A stretch of DNA of 25,147 nt. Origin: a virus. The notes beneath the pieces were generated by a model, which made no database searches, was not told the DNA's origin, and worked only from the letters and a program-made list of their open reading frames with translations. Location of the stretch: IMG/VR virus record IMGVR_UViG_3300037323_000123, positions 1 through 25,147 of that record, one strand, 5' to 3'. A program made the position numbers and the translations under genes. Positions 1 to 6,488 of the stretch are shown in pieces (position 1 is the stretch's first letter; each line of letters opens with the position of its first letter).

Positions 1-180
1 AAACGAATCGTATTCCTTGCTACCAACGTGAGACCCGGCAAAGCATTTGTAGTAGAAGCTGAGTACATGCCGGGCTTCCGAAAAACTTTCATCAGCAAAA
101 ATTTTGACACAGCGCTACACGAAGTCGAAATTGCCGTTGACAATCCAGTAGAGACTTATTACAAAGAGGAGAACAAATAA
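1..180 (+). CDS. 3' end of an unrecognised gene (partial)
   Basis: An open frame enters from the left edge and stops with TAA at 178-180, giving the last 59 residues of a protein that begins outside the window. The visible part is mixed alpha/beta in character (start KRIVFLATNVRPGKAF, end YYKEENK) with no motif I recognise and no membrane segment. Its stop overlaps the ATG of the next gene in a TAATG arrangement, so the two are probably co-transcribed and translationally coupled. Because the next genes are a membrane protein and a holin, this may belong to a late or lysis-proximal operon, but that is inference from position only. Confidence 0.7.
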   Translation, partial: KRIVFLATNVRPGKAFVVEAEYMPGFRKTFISKNFDTALHEVEIAVDNPVETYYKEENK

Positions 181-1022
181 TGGTCATGAGCAACGAGGAG
201 TTTCAGAAACTCAATGAGGCGGGCAGAGTACCGATGCCCCCTGCTGCACCACCACCCGCACCACCTATCGACAGCATCTTCAATGTTGTGCCGTTCCAGT
301 CGGACCCGATGGATGAGTACGACCTCAAGACCACACCTCGACCCACACAGAATGAAGCCGTGGGTGGAGGAGTTGATACACCCGGTCCAGAGTTGGTAGC
401 TGAAATGGAAGCCGAGAAATTGGAAGCTAACAAAGTTGCTGACTACCCAGAGAAGGTAGCCGTAGCCCAAGCCAAGCCAAAGGGGAAGCAAAACCTGCTG
501 GGACTAGCTATGCCAGGGCGAGGGGCGACGAAACCGCAAGCAACACGAATGAACCCTGACACACCAAAAATTCTTAGTCTTGCTTTGTTCCTCGTGTTCA
601 TTCTCATGGTGTCTTCCTTTATCGTTTCGTTCTTTGGAATCTGGGGAGTGTCACTTGAGACAACCAACTTGCCCTCATCTATTGCGTGGCTCCCCGCGTT
701 GTTCCTTGATGCTGCAATCCTTGCCTACACGATTAGCTACTTTGTATTCAGGCACAGAGGTGAGCCCGTAATCAGAACTCGGATTGCTTTGTGGGTGTCG
801 GCCTCACTCTCGGTTGCCGCGAATATCGCACACACGCTAGACGGCGTGACTCCTGAAATGAGTGCGTACTCGGTTGCCGTCGGGTTGATGATTACTGCCT
901 CTGCACCTATCGCGGTTGTTCTGTCAACCGAAGAAGTTGCTCGGCTTGCTTTTGCGTCCCCCACCAAAAAGAAAAAGAAAAAGAAGAAGAAGACTAGAAC
1001 AGCCAAACGGAAAGCAGTTTAG
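180..1022 (+). CDS. DUF2637 (SpdB-like) multi-pass membrane protein
   Basis: A 280-residue protein in three parts. Residues 1-120 are a soluble, Pro/Ala/Glu-rich region. Residues about 130-260 hold four hydrophobic segments: LALFLVFILMVSSFIVSFFG, a segment around IAWLPALFLDAAILAYTI, one around ALWVSASLSVAANIAH, and one around GLMITASAPIAVVLSTEEVARL. The tail is strongly basic. The order 'small first helix, WLPALFLDAAI, SVAANIAH, P-A-V-L-STEE' matches the DUF2637 family known from actinobacterial plasmid-transfer (SpdB) and phage proteins; its role in phages is unknown. The ATG at 180 is chosen over the one at 186 because GAGGAG lies about 9 nt upstream. It overlaps the preceding stop (TAATG). 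The Lys-rich tail is encoded by an A/G run at about 964-990 that could be slippage-prone. Confidence 0.72.
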   Translation: MVMSNEEFQKLNEAGRVPMPPAAPPPAPPIDSIFNVVPFQSDPMDEYDLKTTPRPTQNEAVGGGVDTPGPELVAEMEAEKLEANKVADYPEKVAVAQAKPKGKQNLLGLAMPGRGATKPQATRMNPDTPKILSLALFLVFILMVSSFIVSFFGIWGVSLETTNLPSSIAWLPALFLDAAILAYTISYFVFRHRGEPVIRTRIALWVSASLSVAANIAHTLDGVTPEMSAYSVAVGLMITASAPIAVVLSTEEVARLAFASPTKKKKKKKKKTRTAKRKAV

Positions 1023-1056
1023 TTTTTGTAATCTAAATGACGTCGTAAGCCACCGC

Positions 1057-1101
1057 AAACCCCCTACTTCCTATATAAATAAAGGGAAGTAGGGGGTTTT
1101 T
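1057..1101 (+). terminator. Rho-independent terminator after the DUF2637 gene
   Basis: A perfect 12-bp stem (CCCCCTACTTCC at 1060-1071 with GGAAGTAGGGGG at 1085-1096), a 13-nt AT-rich loop, and TTTTT at 1097-1101. Confidence 0.92.
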
Positions 1102-1195
1102 ACGATTTAGTAAAAATCACGATTTGTTAGGAAAAGCTGCCAGCCCTCTGCACACGCTGAAAAATTCGTCCGAGCTGTGCTGTACTCTGTGATTA

Positions 1196-1212
1196 GGTCG
1201 AACATATCGACC
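1196..1212. promoter_or_regulatory. Inverted repeat in the holin leader
   Basis: GGTCGA-acata-TCGACC, 6-bp perfect arms, sits only a few nt before the Shine-Dalgarno AAGGAG at 1216-1221. It could be an operator or a leader hairpin that tunes holin translation. A weak -10-like TACTCT at 1183-1188 precedes it. Function inferred only from position. Confidence 0.35.
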
Positions 1213-1230
1213 ACTAAGGAGTGATAAGTT

Positions 1231-1530
1231 ATGTTGTTTGATGTTGATTACCTGAAGGCTACAGCGGAACGCGCTGTCAAGACTTTCTTCCAGGTGTTTG
1301 GCTCAGCCCTCGGTGCAGCTGCCGTCGGTATCGTTCAGATGCCTTGGGGCGATGCTTTGAGCATTGCACTCGGAGCAACCATCCTTTCCATTGTAACTTC
1401 ATTGGGTTCCGCAAAAGTCGGTTCGTCATACGGACCTTCTATGGTTGGCGAAACTACACGTCCCAAAGTTGTTGAGGTTGTTAAGGCCGCAGTAAAAAAG
1501 CCAGCGGCTAAAAAGACCGCGACCAAGTAA
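1231..1530 (+). CDS. Holin, r1t-like family
   Basis: A 99-residue small membrane protein. After a short amphipathic start (MLFDVDYLKATAERAVKTFF) there are two hydrophobic stretches, about residues 22-36 (GSALGAAAVGIVQM) and 42-60 (ALSIALGATILSIVTSL), then a flexible, lysine/alanine-rich tail (AAVKKPAAKKTATK). This layout, with 'K-x-F-Q' before helix 1 and 'W-G-x-A-L-x-x-A' between the helices, fits actinophage holins of the r1t type, which form membrane lesions that release the endolysin at the end of infection. The start has a good Shine-Dalgarno (AAGGAG, 9 nt upstream). No endolysin gene is seen in the window; it may lie to the left. It is flanked by terminators on both sides, so it forms its own transcription unit. 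Confidence 0.75.
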   Translation: MLFDVDYLKATAERAVKTFFQVFGSALGAAAVGIVQMPWGDALSIALGATILSIVTSLGSAKVGSSYGPSMVGETTRPKVVEVVKAAVKKPAAKKTATK

Positions 1531-1544
1531 TAACAACTTTCGAT

Positions 1545-1577
1545 AGCCCGCCTTGGAGATACTCCGGGGCGGGCTTT
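1545..1577 (+). terminator. Terminator-like hairpin after the holin
   Basis: AGCCCGCC (1545-1552) pairs with GGCGGGCT (1568-1575), followed only by a short T run. Probably a modest intrinsic terminator. Confidence 0.7.
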
Positions 1578-1595
1578 CCTAGCTAAAGGAAACCG

Positions 1596-2645
1596 ATGAG
1601 CGACATTGTAAATTTTGAGCCTGAGAAAATAGACGATGAAACTAGTGAGCCGGCTTTTGACGCACCGCTTGACTTGCGACCTGACCTCAGCGTTCTCGGC
1701 CTGCTTGAGCACGAGCGCGGCGTGGTGGATGACACATTCCAAAATCGGCAAATCCTAAGAGCAGCGAAATTAAGTTGGGATAGTGTATATTCCAGCACGG
1801 GTCAGCCGACAGGAATGATTGCCGGGCGCTCTGAGGAACAGCAACGGCAACGGCGCACGATTAGCATGGGCCAAAAAACTCCCCTTCTGGTTGACCCCTC
1901 TTCCCAGAACTCGGATTACTTAAGCGGCCTGGATTTGATTATCGACGACGAGGCTCTAAAGATGACTCCCCCGTGGGTTGTTTCAGCTACCCGCAAATAT
2001 ATGGAGGAGCAGAGACAGGGCGGCCCGAGTTCTCCTAACCGTGCCCCGCTAGCTCAGCCTGGCCGGTGTGTGACTGTAAAAAATGACGGCCTACGCTGCA
2101 TGCTTTGGCATTCAGGACGGATAAAGGATTCTGGTTTTTGTCGGATGCACCTTGGGGCCCACCGGAAACCTGGGGAAGACGTTGAGAGGGCCCGCCGTAA
2201 GCTCGTTCAAGCTGCCCCTTACGCGGTAGACACTCTTGAGGAACTTATGCAGAGCGCGGTCTCCGAGCCTGTCCGTCTGAAGGCGACCACGGAGATACTT
2301 GACCGTGCCGGTATCCGTGGAGGTACCGAGCTGGACGTAGGTGTCGAGATATCAGACACACGGACCCCTGGAATTATTATTGCCGAGCGTCTCAAGCGGC
2401 TCGCGGAGGGTGTCGAGTCGGCGAAGCGCATTCTCGGAGAAGAGAATGAGGACGACATAACTGATGCTGAGGTCATTGATGATGACCCCTTGACGGCAAG
2501 CGCAGATGAGGAAGTTGTTTCCAAGTTGACCGTTGCAAAAGCTATGCCAAAACTTGAAACCGGCGAGGACTCCGGGTTCAGCGAGCATGAAGATGACTCC
2601 GTAGTAACGGATGACTTTACTGATGACGAGTTGGGCGGGCCATGA
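1596..2645 (+). CDS. Unrecognised 349-aa protein, possibly terminase-small-subunit-like
   Basis: The first 150 residues are acidic and low in recognisable motifs. Around residues 157-185 there is a possible metal site (GRCVT...GLRCM...SGFCRMH). It is followed by a helical block of about 50 residues (RKLVQAAPYAVDTLEELMQ, then VRLKATTEILDRAGIRGG). That block resembles the repeat-like helices in small terminase subunits and related DNA-binding proteins of actinophages ('A-P-A-V-x-x-L-x-E-L-M ... R-L-x-A-x-x-E-I-L-D-R-A-G'). The C-terminal 70 residues are very acidic. Start ATG 1596 has AAAGGA 7 nt upstream. The end overlaps the next ATG (ATGA). A packaging role is inference; another DNA-binding or scaffolding role is possible. 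Confidence 0.45.
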   Translation: MSDIVNFEPEKIDDETSEPAFDAPLDLRPDLSVLGLLEHERGVVDDTFQNRQILRAAKLSWDSVYSSTGQPTGMIAGRSEEQQRQRRTISMGQKTPLLVDPSSQNSDYLSGLDLIIDDEALKMTPPWVVSATRKYMEEQRQGGPSSPNRAPLAQPGRCVTVKNDGLRCMLWHSGRIKDSGFCRMHLGAHRKPGEDVERARRKLVQAAPYAVDTLEELMQSAVSEPVRLKATTEILDRAGIRGGTELDVGVEISDTRTPGIIIAERLKRLAEGVESAKRILGEENEDDITDAEVIDDDPLTASADEEVVSKLTVAKAMPKLETGEDSGFSEHEDDSVVTDDFTDDELGGP

Positions 2646-2803
2646 CAACCGACGAGATAGTGCAACTAGCCACTGAGCATGCAAAAAGGCTTCAAGCAGA
2701 TATTCCTTTATGTCGAACTCGAGTGGAACACATCCGTGTGACCGCAAGAGCGAATGAGGCAAGAGAGATTGCTGACCTTCTGGCGGGGGTTGTGACCCTG
2801 TGA
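2642..2803 (+). CDS. Small helical hypothetical protein (53 aa)
   Basis: A short gene reading MTTDEIVQLATEHAKRLQAD and ending LLAGVVTL. It starts inside the last codons of the preceding gene (ATGA overlap at 2642-2645) and its own stop overlaps the next start (GTGA), which supports translation as part of one operon. The predicted product is mostly helical and charged, with one cysteine and no membrane segment. I do not recognise a family. No strong independent Shine-Dalgarno is visible, as expected for a coupled start. Confidence 0.6.
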   Translation: MTTDEIVQLATEHAKRLQADIPLCRTRVEHIRVTARANEAREIADLLAGVVTL

Positions 2804-2913
2804 CCGACGATAGGGAAAAGGACTGTTTCTGGTGTCTCCTCCTGTACCGGCCTGACTTGGGACCGTGCCCGCATTGTGGTAGCAAGCTTATGACGGATGA
2901 GTATCGGCTTTAG
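2800..2913 (+). CDS. Tiny zinc-ribbon protein (37 aa)
   Basis: Starts at GTG 2800, overlapping the previous TGA, and ends at TAG 2911-2913. It contains two paired cysteine knuckles, CFWC near residue 9 and CPHCG near residue 23, the classic layout of a minimal zinc ribbon (CxxC-x11-CxxC). Such mini zinc ribbons are common in actinophages and may bind nucleic acid or a host protein; function unknown. Its start depends on coupling to the upstream gene. It is the last gene before the repeat-bearing non-coding region at 2914-3367. Confidence 0.62.
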   Translation: MTDDREKDCFWCLLLYRPDLGPCPHCGSKLMTDEYRL

Positions 2914-2945
2914 CACTAACCGGTTACGTTAAATTTAGCCATCTA

Positions 2946-2960
2946 GAACTAGTGACAACT
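2946..2960 (+). repeat. 14-bp motif AACTAGTGACAACT, copy 1
   Basis: GAACTAGTGACAACT; the first of three spaced copies in this intergenic region. Confidence 0.75.
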
Positions 2961-3091
2961 CAGGGACGGTTCCCCGTCCGGCCTGCCTTCCGTACACACT
3001 TATACCTAAGTCTGTATGGGCACCCTCCGAAAAAAGTGCCGGTAGGTGTGTTTGCCCGCAAGGGATTTTGTAGTCAAATGAATACACGTCC

Positions 3092-3106
3092 GAACTAGTG
3101 ACAACT
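3092..3106 (+). repeat. 14-bp motif AACTAGTGACAACT, copy 2
   Basis: GAACTAGTGACAACT, 146 bp after copy 1 and in the same orientation. Confidence 0.75.
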
Positions 3107-3174
3107 TTCCCGGGGTGTCCGCTAAAGGACGGATTAGGCAAAGTTAGGAAAATATAAGAGATTTGCTTATACAC

Positions 3175-3190
3175 GAACTAGTGACAACTT
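3175..3190 (+). repeat. 14-bp motif AACTAGTGACAACT, copy 3
   Basis: GAACTAGTGACAACTT, 83 bp after copy 2 and in the same orientation. Confidence 0.75.
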
Positions 3191-3270
3191 CTTCTCCAGA
3201 AACAGCCCGCACGCTTCCGCGTAAACCTTCAAATGTAAACAATACAATAACTTCCCCACCTCGGGGCTAT

Positions 3271-3287
3271 TGTGAAAATTCCAAGGA
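3271..3287 (+). repeat. 17-bp intergenic motif (TGTGAAAATTCCAAGGA), copy 1
   Basis: Exact consensus, 20 bp before the -35 box of the next promoter. Confidence 0.85.
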
Positions 3288-3306
3288 ACGGCAAGCGCAC
3301 CTCGAT

Positions 3307-3335
3307 TTGACATGTGACGGTTTATAGCGCATACT
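3307..3335 (+). promoter_or_regulatory. Sigma-70-type promoter for 3368
   Basis: TTGACA at 3307-3312, 17-bp spacer, CATACT at 3330-3335, preceded by the CGA common to this module. A TATAAC at 3339-3344 is too far from the -35 box. Confidence 0.7.
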
Positions 3336-3367
3336 TGGTATAACAACCTAATAGAAAAAAGGATTCA

Positions 3368-3541
3368 ATGTCATTTAGATTCTGCGAGAACTGCGTAGCC
3401 GACCGTGCTGTTGCTAATTCTGACCTTTGTCAGAGTTGTGAAGACATGCTCGACGAGCAGGCCAGGCAAGACGGCATGACCAGAGCAGAGTACACCAAAG
3501 CTCTAGGGGTGGTAGCTCTCCCCATCGGTTTCGGCAAGTAG
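3368..3541 (+). CDS. Small zinc-ribbon-like protein (57 aa)
   Basis: Reads MSFRFCENCVADRAVANSDL, then a second knuckle CQSC, then an acidic helix and a hydrophobic end (GVVALPIGFGK). The CxxC-x11-CxxC pattern points to a minimal zinc ribbon. It is the first gene of the small-gene module, with its own promoter (3307-3335), AAAAAAGGA as ribosome-binding sequence just upstream, and its own terminator. Role unknown; treatment as an early regulator or host-interacting factor would be inference. Confidence 0.68.
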   Translation: MSFRFCENCVADRAVANSDLCQSCEDMLDEQARQDGMTRAEYTKALGVVALPIGFGK

Positions 3542-3552
3542 GCAGTGTGAAA

Positions 3553-3580
3553 GGCCCCGGGACCCCGGGGCTTTTCTCTT
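3553..3580 (+). terminator. Intrinsic terminator after 3368
   Basis: GC-rich hairpin GCCCCGGG/CCCGGGGC at 3554-3571 followed by TTTTCTCTT. Confidence 0.85.
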
Positions 3581-3593
3581 GTATAGTGTCGAC

Positions 3594-3622
3594 TTGACAA
3601 ACAGGCTGACACGTTCTATAGT
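3594..3622 (+). promoter_or_regulatory. Strong promoter for 3668
   Basis: TTGACA (3594-3599), 17-bp spacer, TATAGT (3617-3622). Confidence 0.88.
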
Positions 3623-3667
3623 ATTAATTAGACGGACAGAAAGTCCACCAACAGAAACGGAAACATA

Positions 3668-4078
3668 ATGACTAATGATATTGAAAACGTAGTAGAAGAA
3701 AAGGCACAGCTTGTGGAGTGGGCCGAGCCCCCCACCCCTGTGCGGTACAAACGTTCCAACGTAGATTGGGCCAGCATCGCTGACGCTCTCCGTGCCAACC
3801 CGGGCGAGTGGGCTGTAGTTGCCAGGAATGTTAATCCCAGTAGCGTGACGCACATGCGTCAGGGTAGGTTGAAGGCGTTTGAGCCTGCCGGTTCTTTCGA
3901 GGCCTCGGGCCAGGGCCGGAACGAGAACGGCCAGACTGCCGAAGTGTACGCGAGGTTCGTTGGTGTTCCTGGGGTTAAGAGCAGGTCAACCGTAGACGCC
4001 CAATGGAGCCCCTCGGAGCCGGAAACAAAGATTGTCATGCTCGAGACCGCTGAGGAGACCGCAGACCTCAGCCTGTAG
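3668..4078 (+). CDS. Conserved-looking hypothetical protein (136 aa)
   Basis: A soluble protein with an acidic N-terminus, a central segment WASIADALRANPGEWAVVAR followed by VNPSSVTHMRQGRLKAF, a short motif VYARFVGVPG near residue 91, and an acidic C-terminus ending ETADLSL. The order 'W-x-x-I-A-x-x-L-R-x-x-P-G-E-W-A-x-V ... R-Q-G-R ... F' occurs in actinobacterial phage and plasmid hypothetical proteins, so I regard it as a real conserved family without an assigned function. It has a near-consensus promoter 46 bp upstream and sits alone between two terminators. Start ATG 3668; a purine-rich GAAACGGAAAC lies upstream. Confidence 0.7.
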   Translation: MTNDIENVVEEKAQLVEWAEPPTPVRYKRSNVDWASIADALRANPGEWAVVARNVNPSSVTHMRQGRLKAFEPAGSFEASGQGRNENGQTAEVYARFVGVPGVKSRSTVDAQWSPSEPETKIVMLETAEETADLSL

Positions 4079-4092
4079 TAGGAATGGCACCT

Positions 4093-4122
4093 AGCCCTCC
4101 GGCCACCACACCGGGGGGCTTT
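4093..4122 (+). terminator. Terminator after 3668
   Basis: AGCCCTCCGG (4093-4102) pairs with CCGGGGGGCT (4111-4120), with a short T tail. Confidence 0.75.
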
Positions 4123-4150
4123 GTGCTTTCCACCAACAAGACAGGCGGAG

Positions 4151-4179
4151 TTGCGCGAAACCGATTAGTAGTGTACTGT
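4151..4179 (+). promoter_or_regulatory. Weak promoter for 4211
   Basis: TTGCGC (4151-4156), 17-bp spacer, TACTGT (4174-4179). Lower match than neighbouring promoters. Confidence 0.5.
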
Positions 4180-4210
4180 GTAAACAACAACAACGACGAA
4201 AGGACACAAA

Positions 4211-4402
4211 ATGGCAAGAATAGCAAGAGGCACCTTGACCTTTGAGTACAACTTGGACGAGGACGCTTACGACAAGTTCGATGGCATGGACCAAGAGGAG
4301 ATGACGAAGGCTCTGGTCGAGGAGATGGTTGAGGATGTTATTGGCCAATCTTATTCAGACCTGGGACCGTGCATCGAAATGGTCTTTCTTGACCGAGAGT
4401 AA
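4211..4402 (+). CDS. Small acidic hypothetical protein (63 aa)
   Basis: Begins MARIARGTLTFEYNLDEDAYDKF and continues as acidic helix (DQEEMTKALVEEMVEDVIGQ) before ending CIEMVFLDRE. A beta strand followed by an acidic helix and another strand is plausible. No family recognised. It has a clear ribosome-binding sequence (GAAAGGACACAAA-ATG) and its 3' end overlaps the next reading frame, so the two probably form a bicistronic unit. Its strongly acidic character is typical of many short proteins in this module. Confidence 0.65.
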   Translation: MARIARGTLTFEYNLDEDAYDKFDGMDQEEMTKALVEEMVEDVIGQSYSDLGPCIEMVFLDRE

Positions 4403-4655
4403 CCGGTTCGCCCTCGTACCCCTAGCCGAGATATCAAAACGGCTGGGGGTCCCAGGGGACAAGCTGTACGCAGCTCTGGCAACCAACCGGATTCTCCGGT
4501 TAGTTCCCCGAAGCTTTGATGCCAAGGGCAAAGTAAAAATCTACCGGGTCGACTTCGAGTCGGCGCTCATAGATGCGGAGAAGAAAAAAGAGAAGGAGAT
4601 AAAACTTTTCGATGACTACTTCTCTAATTTGACAAATGACATTACCCTAGACTAA
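4389..4655 (+). CDS. Probable winged-helix/HTH-like small protein (88 aa)
   Basis: The frame is open from 4329 (TTG) with an ATG at 4335, but that stretch is the out-of-frame reading of the upstream gene. The product from TTG 4389 looks more natural: MTESNRFALVPLAEISKRLG, then VPGDKLYAALATNRILRLVP, then VKIYRVDFESALIDAEKKKE. The block 'L-A-E-I-S-K-R-L-G-V-x-x-x-K-L-Y-A-A-L' followed by a basic strand resembles a MerR/excisionase-like winged helix that reads DNA. The start is uncertain and no strong Shine-Dalgarno precedes 4389; coupling to the upstream stop (4400-4402) is likely. The -35 box of the next promoter lies inside its last codons. Confidence 0.55.
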   Translation: MTESNRFALVPLAEISKRLGVPGDKLYAALATNRILRLVPRSFDAKGKVKIYRVDFESALIDAEKKKEKEIKLFDDYFSNLTNDITLD

Positions 4656-4658
4656 ACT
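4629..4658 (+). promoter_or_regulatory. Promoter for 4689 overlapping the end of the upstream gene
   Basis: TTGACA (4629-4634) lies within the coding end of the preceding gene; TAAACT (4653-4658), spacer 18 bp. Confidence 0.7.
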
Positions 4659-4688
4659 ATACACAACCAACAACGACAAAGGAGAAAA

Positions 4689-5222
4689 ATGAGTAGCATC
4701 GACGTAATGTGGGATATCAAAATCGTAGGCAGTACTGCGCAGAACAACCACTTCCGTTCTGAACTAGAGTTACAGTTCCCGAGGGTGTACTCGGAGAGGC
4801 CCCCCACTTTGCACTCCATAGGCCTCACCGTCACAAACAATACTTACACTCGCAAGTCTATTGAGCACTTTGTGGATGACGTTACAGGGTGGCTTTTGGT
4901 GTGGTCGCGGGTTTATAAAGGCGCAGTTTTCAACTCTTATGTGGAGCGGTTGCCTCGCCGCGGTACCCCAGGGCAAATAAACTATGGTGCGGTACTTGAT
5001 GGAGTGTCCCTGACTAGAGGAGTAATTACTGGTCACAACGACTTGGACACAAAGTTTCCCGAGAAACCGTGCCACTGCCACCGGGCACCGTACAGCTACC
5101 CTGATACGGCGCCCTATGCGGATTGCCCAGCCAGGGCGAACCCACCGACCGATTGGGCAGTGCGTGAGTTTCTTACTCTAAGTGAGAATCTTTCCTACCC
5201 AACTAAAAGAAAGGTACACTAA
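4689..5222 (+). CDS. Unrecognised 177-aa protein
   Basis: A soluble, mixed-composition protein that starts MSSIDVMWDIKIVGSTAQ and is rich in aromatic residues. A cysteine/histidine cluster near residue 127 (PCHCHRAP) and a later C (ADCPARAN) could bind a metal. No domain I recognise. It has its own promoter with the -35 box inside the previous gene and a strong ribosome-binding sequence (AAAGGAGAAAA-ATG). Its stop overlaps the next ATG (TAATG at 5220-5224), so it forms an operon with the following gene. Base composition is like its neighbours. Confidence 0.68.
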   Translation: MSSIDVMWDIKIVGSTAQNNHFRSELELQFPRVYSERPPTLHSIGLTVTNNTYTRKSIEHFVDDVTGWLLVWSRVYKGAVFNSYVERLPRRGTPGQINYGAVLDGVSLTRGVITGHNDLDTKFPEKPCHCHRAPYSYPDTAPYADCPARANPPTDWAVREFLTLSENLSYPTKRKVH

Positions 5223-5476
5223 TGAATGAAGCACAGAAAACCCTCGCATACTTTGCGGAGGATGGGAACTACGGAAATGCCGTAGGGCTGCTGGTCCTCG
5301 ACACCACGGTGTGGAGTGACCTCGACTGGGAGATTATCGACTCAGTCTCGCACAACGAGCGCACCACGGTGGCTCGCCTGATTGCCGAGAGCTACGAGGA
5401 GGGCGCAGACCACACCTTCATTCGTAACAAGCTCGAGACAGAACACGGGATTACATTCCCCGACGACAAGGAGTAG
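5222..5476 (+). CDS. Small acidic helical protein (84 aa)
   Basis: Reads MNEAQKTLAYFAEDGNYGNA, a hydrophobic stretch VGLLVLDTTVW, then an acidic helical part (TTVARLIAESYEEGADHTFI) and the tail TFPDDKE. No membrane segment and no known family. It starts at a TAATG overlap with the upstream gene and is followed after 11 bp by a strong terminator, so it is the last gene of a two-gene operon. Confidence 0.65.
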   Translation: MNEAQKTLAYFAEDGNYGNAVGLLVLDTTVWSDLDWEIIDSVSHNERTTVARLIAESYEEGADHTFIRNKLETEHGITFPDDKE

Positions 5477-5488
5477 CTCTGAAAGAAG

Positions 5489-5520
5489 ACCCCTCACCCG
5501 AAAGGGTGGGGGGTTTTTCT
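5489..5520 (+). terminator. Terminator after the 4689-5476 operon
   Basis: CCCCTCACCC-GAAA-GGGTGGGGGG and T5; nearly the same hairpin recurs at 10999-11024. Confidence 0.9.
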
Positions 5521-5528
5521 TTTGCTAC

Positions 5529-5545
5529 TGTGAAAATATCAAGGA
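5529..5545 (+). repeat. 17-bp intergenic motif, copy 2 (variant)
   Basis: TGTGAAAATATCAAGGA, two changes from consensus, directly after a terminator. Confidence 0.8.
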
Positions 5546-5571
5546 GTCTTGCGGCTGCTGTGTACATCAAA

Positions 5572-5587
5572 AAGTTGTCACTAGTTC
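5572..5587 (-). repeat. 14-bp motif AACTAGTGACAACT, inverted copy
   Basis: AAGTTGTCACTAGTTC is the exact reverse complement of the copy at 3175-3190. Confidence 0.75.
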
Positions 5588-5631
5588 ACCCTTTTTAAAT
5601 AAGTTAAATCCAGGTAGCTCGCATAATAGAT

Positions 5632-5660
5632 TTGCATTCCGTGAAGAATTAGTCTATTAT
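5632..5660 (+). promoter_or_regulatory. Promoter for 5690
   Basis: TTGCAT (5632-5637), 17-bp spacer, TATTAT (5655-5660) in an AT-rich stretch. Confidence 0.75.
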
Positions 5661-5689
5661 ATAATTATCAACCAAACGAAAGGTACATT

Positions 5690-5959
5690 ATGGGCAACAT
5701 GCAGGCAATGGCAACATCAGAACTGGTAGGGGCAGGCATCTCTTTGGAGAACGCGCTGTACATGCACTTTCAAAGCAACCACTACCCAGCTGTCCATCCA
5801 GTTTTTATCCCTACGGCAGTCGAAGCTATCGACAAGGCTAACGATGGGGACTGGGGCTACGTCCAGACGTACCCCAATGGTCTTGAGCGCACAGTCGCAA
5901 ACACAGTCGAAGGGCTACACCTGAACGCGTACTTGGACGACAACGAAGACTGGATTTGA
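5690..5959 (+). CDS. Conserved phage hypothetical protein (89 aa)
   Basis: Begins MGNMQAMATSELVGAGISLE and contains the block HFQSNHYPAVHPVFIPTAVE, then AIDKANDGDWGYVQTYPNG and VEGLHLNAYLDD. This pattern (N-H-Y-P-x-V-H-x-x-F ... A-I-D-x-A-N-x-G-D-W ... E-G-L-H-L) recurs in hypothetical proteins of actinobacteriophages; its function is unknown. Ribosome-binding sequence GAAAGG precedes the ATG. Its TGA stop (5957-5959) is also part of the -35 box (TTGACT) of the next promoter, an unusually compact arrangement seen several times here. Confidence 0.72.
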   Translation: MGNMQAMATSELVGAGISLENALYMHFQSNHYPAVHPVFIPTAVEAIDKANDGDWGYVQTYPNGLERTVANTVEGLHLNAYLDDNEDWI

Positions 5960-5984
5960 CTTTAGTACCAATAGATGCAATAAT
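5956..5984 (+). promoter_or_regulatory. Promoter for the 6017-7529 operon
   Basis: TTGACT (5956-5961), 17-bp spacer, AATAAT (5979-5984). The -35 box contains the TGA stop of the upstream gene. Confidence 0.72.
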
Positions 5985-6016
5985 ACTTATGCACACCCAA
6001 ATGAAGGAGACACCCA

Positions 6017-6475
6017 ATGCTAGATGTTTTGAAGGAAGTACAGGGAATTGCTATTTACGCGCAATTCCACAAGCCAGGCGCTATGAGCCAGTTTCTGATT
6101 ACCCCCGATGGGTACGACGAATCTGGCACCCTGGTCGCAGCGAGTATCTATCGCAGGGCGATTACACACGACACACCCAAAAAGCAGTGGAAGGCCACGC
6201 CTGTTCGTCCCCGCACTACTGTGGAGGGGCTAGACCCCGAGGACGAAAACCACAGGGCACAGAGCGCCAAGGAGCGCCTTGACTTTGCTACCCAGCTATT
6301 CGACACTCTGATAACTGGCAAGTGGGAAATCCACAAGAACCCTATCTTTCTTGAGGTCTCTCAAAAAGATATGACTGATGTCAGAGCAGGCAAGACACCC
6401 ACGAAGCTTATCTATCGAGTGAACTTAGTTCGAGATGCTTCAAACTACACAGTAGAGATACCCGAAAAGGAATAG
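6017..6475 (+). CDS. Unrecognised 152-aa protein upstream of the MoxR-like ATPase
   Basis: A soluble protein starting MLDVLKEVQGIAIYAQFHKP, with a beta-rich first half (QFLITPDGY, GTLVAASIYRRAI), a charged middle helix (HRAQSAKERLDFATQLFDTL) and a beta-rich end (PTKLIYRVNLVRDASNYTVE). I do not recognise it. It has a good ribosome-binding sequence (AAGGAGACACCCA-ATG) and shares a transcript with the MoxR-like ATPase gene that starts 13 bp after its stop. That placement makes it a candidate substrate or adaptor of the ATPase, which is inference only. Confidence 0.7.
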   Translation: MLDVLKEVQGIAIYAQFHKPGAMSQFLITPDGYDESGTLVAASIYRRAITHDTPKKQWKATPVRPRTTVEGLDPEDENHRAQSAKERLDFATQLFDTLITGKWEIHKNPIFLEVSQKDMTDVRAGKTPTKLIYRVNLVRDASNYTVEIPEKE

Positions 6476-6488
6476 GAAGGAAACTATT

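Larger units (their letters stand above)
2914..3367. other. Non-coding region with three 14-bp repeats (possible module boundary)
   Basis: No convincing ORF on either strand. It holds three same-orientation copies of AACTAGTGACAACT (within 2946-2960, 3092-3106, 3175-3190), an inverted-repeat hairpin (ACAATA 3244-3249 with TATTGT 3268-3273, enclosing CCCC/GGGG), one copy of the 17-bp intergenic motif, and the first promoter of the small-gene module. It separates the holin-side genes from that module, and could be an origin, a packaging-related site or a control region. Confidence 0.6.

Noticed and set aside
2935-3174. 79-codon minus-strand ORF in the repeat region
   Set aside because: No promoter or ribosome-binding sequence, spans two copies of the 14-bp motif, and has no recognisable product.
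4335-4388. ATG start at 4335 (or TTG 4329) for the HTH-like gene
   Set aside because: The added N-terminus is just the shifted reading of the preceding gene. It cannot be fully excluded, since the alternative TTG 4389 has no strong Shine-Dalgarno.
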